Shown here: positions 21,040-26,182 of the stretch, piece by piece
Layout: each line of letters opens with the position of its first letter
How positions within the stretch are numbered: the stretch's first letter is position 1
Source of the DNA: a virus
IMG/VR virus record: IMGVR_UViG_3300025030_000381
Location: 1-26,182 of that record
Reading direction: 5' to 3' (one strand)
DNA length: 26,182 bases
The notes under the pieces: model-generated
What the model was told of the DNA's origin: nothing
Databases searched by the model: none
The model's input: the letters and a program-made list of their open reading frames with translations, nothing else
Position numbers and translations under genes: made by a program

Positions 21040-22676
21040 TAGCGAACTCCTTGCGAGAAAATTGAATCACTAAGCACCGGCTCGGTAATTAACCGACTCA
21101 GGTCCCAGTTATCGTCCCCGTTATCGCCCGGATGTTTCTTATCCGGTCGAGGTTCACGAGGATCAACCTTGCCAAATGTGGGATCGATCAAATCATCTAT
21201 GCCGAAATCTTTGCGCATTTGTCGAGCTTCTGCGATTTCTGCATAAATGTCGCGTATCTCCAGCCCTTGCTCGTTGGCCCAATCCTGCGGGCTCAATAGT
21301 CCCATAGACATCAGCAGCTTAGTTCCGGCCGCGTCCTTGGCCCGATCGATCGAAGGTTTAGGCGGACCCTTCCAGTTGGTTCGTAAATAGGCATTCCGCC
21401 AGCGCTCGTTTTCAAAATAACCAGAAGCCTCAAGCCGACCTTCCAAAATACACTGTTCGATAAATCGCCTGCGAATTCTTCGCATCGTTTTATTGATGAA
21501 ATAAATCTGTTGAATAGGATCGGTCTCAGCATAGATTTCCAGCTTGGCTTGCCGCTGGCTGGAAAAATTACCATCCGCGTACCAACGAACCATGGTAGCC
21601 AAGTCCAGACCTGTGCCGGCAGCTATTCGCTTGAGTTGCTCGAGCACAAAAGGCGGGTATTGGGTATTGGGAGTCTGTGGCGGCGGAAAAGTAACCCTCT
21701 GCCCTGGCTTGAGAAAGGGGAACAGTCCCGGCTCAATTCTTACCTGCAACTCGTTGGTGCTGTCAGATTCTCCGCTAGGTGTAGCCGCCCCGACAGTCTT
21801 CGCTATCTGCAAGGGGGTAAAAGCATTGCCCGGCTGCTCCTGTTCGACAAACCCGGTATAAGCCGCCTCATTTCGGGCTTTGAGCTGTGTATATGTTTCG
21901 TACATCGCCAGATTGCGTATGCTTGGTAAAATGGCCGACATCCAAGGGACGCCGCGTTTCTGACGAATCCTATCCTGGCGAAAAAGATGGATAACCCGCG
22001 AGGCCTCGATGCGACTGCTTTGAGTACTCCAATCATTCAAAGGATGTTTAATGGTATTCAAGTGATAAGCTATAGGCGCACCATATTCATCAATCTCTAT
22101 TCCTCCACGAACTTGCCGACCTTCATGCTCGATTTTAGTGGTATCCGCCTGCTCATATTCAACTTCCTGCAGAATCAAACCTACACTTTTATCTCGCTGG
22201 CGATAATTCTCGATAATAAATAATCCGCCGGCGGCGAATAATTCATTCATCCACAGACGTTGCTTTTCGGCCAAGGTTTTGGTTCTTTCAACATCACAAA
22301 ACTCCGGAGTGTTGGACCAATCATCCCAAAGAAGATCAACTTTCTGATTGAACCCATCGAGCATTTCGCCGGATTCCGGATGTCTAGCAGATGCCCGGGC
22401 GGTAATTCCACTCCCTACCACATACCGCTGATAGCCCGCCTGGGCGCTGGCAGCATATCCATCATTACGGATAGTTGCCCGGCTACGAGCCAGCAAAGTA
22501 TCCAAATCGTTCAGAATCGCCGAATCGGCTGAGGTGAGAACAGTTCGCCAGTCTCTATTAGTACGGTCCTTTTTTGCAGCATCATAATGTGCTAAGCCTA
22601 TTGATTTTGATGCCTCTTGTACCCGAACAATGAATTGCCCGATGGCAACAGCTGATTTTTCTAAAAGCTTACCCAT
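21039..22676 (-). CDS. Portal protein, lambda B family
   Basis: A 545-residue protein (lambda B is 533). The family pattern includes DLDTLLARSRATIRNDGYAA with GYQRYVVGSGITA near the N-terminus, the GGIEIDEYGAPIAYHL strand, VIHLFRQDRIRQKRGVPWMS and WYADGNFSSQRQ near the C-terminal third. It forms the 12-fold portal ring and binds terminase. ATG 22676 is the start: it overlaps the W-like stop as TGATG, with AGGAG 8 bases upstream. An extended frame to 22772 overlaps W and is rejected. The C-terminus is acidic and disordered (DKKHPGDNGDDNWD). Confidence 0.92.
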   Translation of the reverse strand: MGKLLEKSAVAIGQFIVRVQEASKSIGLAHYDAAKKDRTNRDWRTVLTSADSAILNDLDTLLARSRATIRNDGYAASAQAGYQRYVVGSGITARASARHPESGEMLDGFNQKVDLLWDDWSNTPEFCDVERTKTLAEKQRLWMNELFAAGGLFIIENYRQRDKSVGLILQEVEYEQADTTKIEHEGRQVRGGIEIDEYGAPIAYHLNTIKHPLNDWSTQSSRIEASRVIHLFRQDRIRQKRGVPWMSAILPSIRNLAMYETYTQLKARNEAAYTGFVEQEQPGNAFTPLQIAKTVGAATPSGESDSTNELQVRIEPGLFPFLKPGQRVTFPPPQTPNTQYPPFVLEQLKRIAAGTGLDLATMVRWYADGNFSSQRQAKLEIYAETDPIQQIYFINKTMRRIRRRFIEQCILEGRLEASGYFENERWRNAYLRTNWKGPPKPSIDRAKDAAGTKLLMSMGLLSPQDWANEQGLEIRDIYAEIAEARQMRKDFGIDDLIDPTFGKVDPREPRPDKKHPGDNGDDNWDLSRLITEPVLSDSIFSQGVR

Positions 22677-22909
22677 CAACTCGGCTCCTGAAAAACCACT
22701 ACCGCAGCTCCGCCGCCGCCGGCATCGATTTCGTTCTGTGCAGTTAGTTGGACTTTTTGAGCGCTTAACCAATCAATATGATTTTGGAGTTCCGTCAAAC
22801 TGCGAAATTCCACTCTCCTCCCGTTCAGAGTGTAAGCCGTTTCCCCCAAAGTAAAGGCGGCAAAAGCGGCATCAATCGCCGCATCAACTTGTGCAAGAGT
22901 AATCGCCAT
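22676..22909 (-). CDS. Head-tail joining protein, gpW-like
   Basis: A 77-residue protein (lambda W is 68): a first helix ITLAQVDAAIDAAFAAF, a hairpin with YTLNGRRVEFR, a second helix LTELQNHIDWLSAQKVQL and a flexible Gly/Ala tail. This helix-hairpin-helix layout and its place between large terminase and portal are those of gpW, which plugs the packaged head. ATG 22909 has GGGGG immediately upstream (spacing 1); TTG 22933 would add 8 residues. Confidence 0.8.
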   Translation of the reverse strand: MAITLAQVDAAIDAAFAAFTLGETAYTLNGRRVEFRSLTELQNHIDWLSAQKVQLTAQNEIDAGGGGAAVVVFQEPS

Positions 22910-22952
22910 GCCCCCAAAATCGCAAAGGCACAAACAATAAACAAGGGGGTAA

Positions 22953-22969
22953 TTACCACAGCGTGGTAA
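22953..22969. promoter_or_regulatory. 17-bp palindrome, copy 1
   Basis: TTACCACAGCGTGGTAA is a perfect 7-3-7 palindrome. An identical copy lies 42 bp away, centre to centre. It sits 43 bases upstream of the W-like ATG 22909. A minus-strand TATAGT -10-like box (near 22975-22980) lies between the copies. Confidence 0.7.
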
Positions 22970-22994
22970 GTTTTTACTATAAAAATGAAAATTC

Positions 22995-23011
22995 TTACCA
23001 CAGCGTGGTAA
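22995..23011. promoter_or_regulatory. 17-bp palindrome, copy 2
   Basis: Identical to copy 1 and located one base after the stop codon of the zinc-ribbon gene. The 42-bp spacing equals four turns of B-DNA, so bound dimers would face the same side. As RNA each copy could also form a 7-bp hairpin. Confidence 0.7.
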
Positions 23012-23012
23012 T

Positions 23013-23240
23013 TTAATCGACCATTACACTATCTGACCTGCCGCAAGCAAGACAATGGACGTATCTAACTTTACCTTGAGTGTTATAAATCTTCCACTTT
23101 CCCACGGTCAGACAATGCCTGCACTTCTTCTCCCCCAGTTTTTTTTGCAGATCGGATATAGCCAATCGTTTATTGACCGCATCTTTTTTCTCGCGAAGGG
23201 CTTCGGTAGTTTCAATTGGTGTCGGTTTTTTTGCATCCAT
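23013..23240 (-). CDS. Small zinc-ribbon protein between terminase and gpW-like gene
   Basis: A 75-residue protein. The N-terminal half is charged and helical (IETTEALREKKDAVNKRLAI). The C-terminal zinc ribbon has C40/C43 (CRHC) and C63/C66 (CLAC), followed by GRSDSVMVD. ATG 23240 lies one base past the large terminase stop and has AGGAG at 10 bases; ATG 23249 is only one base from that AGGAG. Lambda has no gene here. A DNA-binding accessory to packaging is a reasonable guess. Confidence 0.75.
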   Translation of the reverse strand: MDAKKPTPIETTEALREKKDAVNKRLAISDLQKKLGEKKCRHCLTVGKWKIYNTQGKVRYVHCLACGRSDSVMVD

Positions 23241-23241
23241 G

Positions 23242-25284
23242 CTATTCATTCTCCTGTTTAAAAGGTTGAGGAATCCAGGCCTCCATGCCTGATCGACGCT
23301 CTTGATTTTGTTTCTTCTGCTGTTCTCTTTGCTTAGTATCCTGGGCTCTCATCTGGATCAGTTCTTCTTCAGGTGGAAGCAAATGCACATTAGCCATATA
23401 GGCAGCTGCTACCTGATAAGCCTCACAATCGCGATAATCTAAACGGCTTCCACGATGCACAGGCTTCCATTTTTCGATGATTTTTGCTCCGGTCCGATCG
23501 GCGGTTTTATGTACTGCCGCCAAATGATGGTTGTACTCTTCGTCATTATCCTGATTCAATAACCAAATCTCCGGCAGCGGTGGCTCGCCCCGTGAGCGGT
23601 CTTTTTCCTTTGGCACTCCCTGCAAAATCAGATCAGCCAAAAGATCATTGCAATGATGAGTATCTACCATCCAGGCCCGGAGGTCCTCGGGAGCTTTACG
23701 AGTAGCAGATTTTCCCAGTGGATTTTTCATAGGCCAGTACAAACCCGGGCCTGGCCGGGAAGCACCTTTGATGGTCCGGACAATCCCTTGTCGAGGTACA
23801 ACCCATTCATACACTTGCATGGTTCGAGTAACGCCCAGCACCTTATCCTCCGTTCCACCACTATCGATCAAGGCCAACGCAGGAAGCATGGGAGCAGATA
23901 CATTGTCTTCCACCGGCCAACTGGTCATAAAGATCAACTTATCCAGCTCCTCAAAAGTCATTAATCGCCCATGCCAGATTCGCTGGCTCTTCCGGCCTGA
24001 TCCCCACGCTCGGATAACAGCGTAAAAATGATCTATCTGTGTGTCTATCGTGGCCAATAGAAGCCAAGCCCATTTAGGTACTAGCCCAGCCGGCAATGCA
24101 GCGTGGATACTTTTCTGACTGAAAACATTTGATTCCACGCGACTGATCTGATATTCGAACGGCTCACCGAGCGTTTCTGTCCGAAAGTTGATACTCTTTT
24201 CCAAATCTCCTTCCGCCAGTAAGAATTCAGCGGCGACCTCCGCCCATGATTCCCATAAACAGTAAAGTGCAGATATCTGCATAGCAATACGTGTACCGGT
24301 TGGCCAGTGTTCCACTTCTTCAGCGTTCTGGTGCATAATACTGTCCGCATCAATTACCCTGCCTGTTTCGGATGACCAATAGCCTTGACGAACCACAAAA
24401 GCTTTCTGATCTTCAATAATCCGCTCATGGCAATGTTCACACTCATACCATGCAGATCCATCCCGGATGATTAACTTCACCAGCTCGGACTTATTCTCCG
24501 CTTCCCTATAAGTACCCCATTTGAGATGGGGAAATACCAAGCGTTGAAATTTTCCGCAGTGTGGACAGGGTACATAGAAATACAATTGGACTGTCGATCC
24601 CTCGCACAACTTGTGAATCTGTCCGCTGGTGGTGGTTGGTGTGGAAATGTTGAACTGTAAACGGCGATCTCCATAAGTCCTCATTCGTTTCCATGTTCGG
24701 GCTACCGGGTCCGGCTCATCGCCAGCCCAAGGTTTGAACTTATCTACTTCATCGTTGATAATTCGCCGTTCCGGATTACTCGCGGTAGAGGTAGCAGAAC
24801 CCGACCACATCAGATCGAGCTGAAATCCATTGTTGAGACTAATGGTTTCTATCAAAGCATCGCGGGCCTCACTATCCAGGCGTTTCCGTAGAACTGGAGT
24901 CTGCTTAAACAGAGGCAAGATATCACTTTTGATAATCTTGCGGCCCTTGATCCGATCCGGCAAAGTTAAACCAACTGGGTCCGGGTCCATATGGGCCCAA
25001 TAACCTAACAAGTTACGGCCGGCTTCTGAGACCCCGATCTGTGCGGCCTTCATGATGTTGACCTGAACACAGCCAGGCCTCGAGGAAATATCCATAATGC
25101 CCCGCAAATAGGGGGCGTTGGCATTGCGATAAGGACCGGGAATACTGGATTTGAAGAGATAGCGGTATTTTTCTGCCCACTCACTGGGGCGTATTGGCTT
25201 TGGGATTCGCCAAGCTTCGCGTTCCCTTTCGTTCCAAACCTCATGGCTTGTCGCGGGGTTATCTAGTACTATCGGCGAATTCAT
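23242..25284 (-). CDS. Terminase large subunit, GpA family
   Basis: A 680-residue protein (lambda A is 641). The ATPase part has a Walker A-like AAQIGVSE (80-87) and Walker B RIINDEVD (174-181). A zinc-binding insert follows: C240/C243 (CPHC) and C282/C285 (CEHC), typical of GpA. The nuclease part shows D414 (ATIDTQID), D474 (LIDSGG) and acidic residues D617/D619 (DYRDC). It translocates DNA into the prohead and cuts it. ATG 25284 lies within the small subunit gene (26-bp overlap), with GAGG 9 bases upstream, so expression is coupled. The tail is Gln/Arg-rich and presumably contacts the portal. Confidence 0.95.
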   Translation of the reverse strand: MNSPIVLDNPATSHEVWNEREREAWRIPKPIRPSEWAEKYRYLFKSSIPGPYRNANAPYLRGIMDISSRPGCVQVNIMKAAQIGVSEAGRNLLGYWAHMDPDPVGLTLPDRIKGRKIIKSDILPLFKQTPVLRKRLDSEARDALIETISLNNGFQLDLMWSGSATSTASNPERRIINDEVDKFKPWAGDEPDPVARTWKRMRTYGDRRLQFNISTPTTTSGQIHKLCEGSTVQLYFYVPCPHCGKFQRLVFPHLKWGTYREAENKSELVKLIIRDGSAWYECEHCHERIIEDQKAFVVRQGYWSSETGRVIDADSIMHQNAEEVEHWPTGTRIAMQISALYCLWESWAEVAAEFLLAEGDLEKSINFRTETLGEPFEYQISRVESNVFSQKSIHAALPAGLVPKWAWLLLATIDTQIDHFYAVIRAWGSGRKSQRIWHGRLMTFEELDKLIFMTSWPVEDNVSAPMLPALALIDSGGTEDKVLGVTRTMQVYEWVVPRQGIVRTIKGASRPGPGLYWPMKNPLGKSATRKAPEDLRAWMVDTHHCNDLLADLILQGVPKEKDRSRGEPPLPEIWLLNQDNDEEYNHHLAAVHKTADRTGAKIIEKWKPVHRGSRLDYRDCEAYQVAAAYMANVHLLPPEEELIQMRAQDTKQREQQKKQNQERRSGMEAWIPQPFKQENE

Positions 25285-25891
25285 CCAGAAGTTCCTCTAT
25301 TCTTTTGTTCAATATCTGCTCAATTGCATTGCGGTCTTGTCCAACTAAGGCATTGGCTACTGATCGGGGCAGGGTAACCAATAAACTTTTGGCTGCTTGA
25401 ATTTGTCTGAGTCGGTACCGCTGGGCCTCCTCTGCATCGATCAATTTGCCAGCCTCCACCAGCCTCCTCTGACGAATCCACATAGCCCTCTCGAGGGTGA
25501 CCTGTATTTTGGCCCTGGTCAGAGCCCCGATCTCGCCATATGCACCGCTGCCGTTGCGGAGCGAGGCCAGCTTTTGCTGGTAGGCCTTGCCCGGATCGGG
25601 CCGCAAGTTTATCTCCGCCCAGGCCTGTACCTGTTTGATATCCCAGGGCGGAGTTCGTGGAAAAGGCCAGTCCTCTCGCTTCATCCATTTACGGACCGCC
25701 GTATCTGATCTGCCAAGGTGACGGGCAAGCCGGCGGATACTTTTAGCAAATATTTCAGGTTGCGAACCCAATTTTGTATTTTTGCCCGTCGCCGGCTTAT
25801 TTTTGGCATCATCAATTACATTGCTGACTAACCCCTTTCGCCCGTGATCAGCATCCGCCTTTGTTGCCTGTACTGATACACGTTTCGGCAA
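25259..25891 (-). CDS. Terminase small subunit, Nu1-like
   Basis: A 210-residue protein (lambda Nu1 is 181). A winged helix-turn-helix lies at about 45-75 (SIRRLARHLGRSDTAVRKWM) with WPFPRTPPWDIKQVQAWAE after it, as in Nu1-type proteins that recognise the packaging site. The C-terminal half is helical (AKIQVTLERAMWIRQRRLVE). The start is uncertain: TTG 25891 has AGGG close by, and the frame stays open upstream through a Lys/Thr/Pro-rich stretch that includes an A11 homopolymer before a stop. It overlaps the large subunit by 26 bp. Confidence 0.85.
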   Translation of the reverse strand: MPKRVSVQATKADADHGRKGLVSNVIDDAKNKPATGKNTKLGSQPEIFAKSIRRLARHLGRSDTAVRKWMKREDWPFPRTPPWDIKQVQAWAEINLRPDPGKAYQQKLASLRNGSGAYGEIGALTRAKIQVTLERAMWIRQRRLVEAGKLIDAEEAQRYRLRQIQAAKSLLVTLPRSVANALVGQDRNAIEQILNKRIEELLDEFADSTR

Positions 25892-26182
25892 TCCCTGCCG
25901 CTTTGGCCAGCGGCCGTGAGCAGGCGGCGCTTTTTCTAGTCTGGCTGTCTTGGTCGGTTTCGTGGTTTTTTTTTTTGCTCAACGGCACAACAAGCCTTAT
26001 GTGGACTCAGTCCTTAATCCAAGACCTATATCAGCTACCAGACTGAACCCGTAAAACCCCCAATCACGAATTGGTCGGCAATCCCCCAAGTAAGCGACGC
26101 CAACCAAATGATCAGAGTTCTAACCCGCGAACCTCCAAATTTCAAACAGAAAAATTCACGCTTATCGGGCCTCGCTTTGACC
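25892..26182. other. Non-coding region upstream of small terminase
   Basis: No gene is supported. It contains an 11-base A/T homopolymer (T on the plus strand, around 25966-25976), an inverted repeat CCAAT-CACGA-ATTGG (near 26072), and two CCCCCAA-type words. By position it could hold a late promoter and the packaging (cos or pac) site, but no recognisable signal settles it. Confidence 0.4.

Noticed and set aside
22953-23011. Palindromes as intrinsic terminators
   Set aside because: Only copy 1 on the plus strand is followed by several T, and no plus-strand gene ends there; exact identity and 42-bp spacing suit protein binding better.

Overview
The window is most of the morphogenesis half, plus the lysogeny control and integration region, of a temperate long-tailed (siphovirus-type) phage or prophage. 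Late genes lie on the minus strand and read right to left from about 25.9 kb to 4.4 kb. Their order matches lambda: small terminase, large terminase (GpA family), W-like protein, portal, protease/capsid, FII-like connector, Z, U, tail tube, G/GT frameshift pair, tape measure, tail tip. The capsid part looks like Mu gpT, so the head is a mosaic. A lipoprotein with a transmembrane segment (a possible unimolecular spanin) points to a host with an outer membrane. The host phylum cannot be read from the sequence; Planctomycetota is only a weak impression.

Left to right: 1-90 is a GC-rich hairpin repeat with one more copy inside the tail module (5992-6013). 175-1357 is a genetic switch: a CI-like XRE repressor (+) and a ribbon-helix-helix regulator (-) are transcribed divergently from two promoters that both appear to give leaderless mRNAs, with a perfect 17-bp palindrome between them. 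Downstream are a small HTH/excisionase-like gene and, antisense to that operon, a tiny promoter-terminator unit resembling lambda OOP RNA. 1551-2871 holds two accessory membrane-protein genes between repressor and integrase. 2868-4028 is a tyrosine integrase. 4171-4208 is an exact 5' half of a tRNA-like sequence, interpreted as attP.

The late region is tightly packed with TAATG, TGATG and ATGA junctions. Its notable devices are: (i) a canonical A AAA AAC slippery heptamer in the G-like gene, giving a 230-residue GT fusion whose added part contains a cysteine-rich zinc-finger-like segment; (ii) a protease/scaffold/capsid fusion ORF with a strong internal Shine-Dalgarno that would give a protease-free capsid precursor; (iii) two identical 17-bp palindromes 42 bp apart upstream of the W-like gene; (iv) a 38-39 nt leader with a conserved hairpin in front of two separate late genes; (v) two mutually exclusive hairpins just after the capsid gene. 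A fibre/lysis-like cassette, including a fibre with ten 14-residue HAEG repeats, is inserted between the FII-like and Z-like genes.

Replication genes and an endolysin are not in the window. All family names come from recognising protein sequences by eye; no database search was run.
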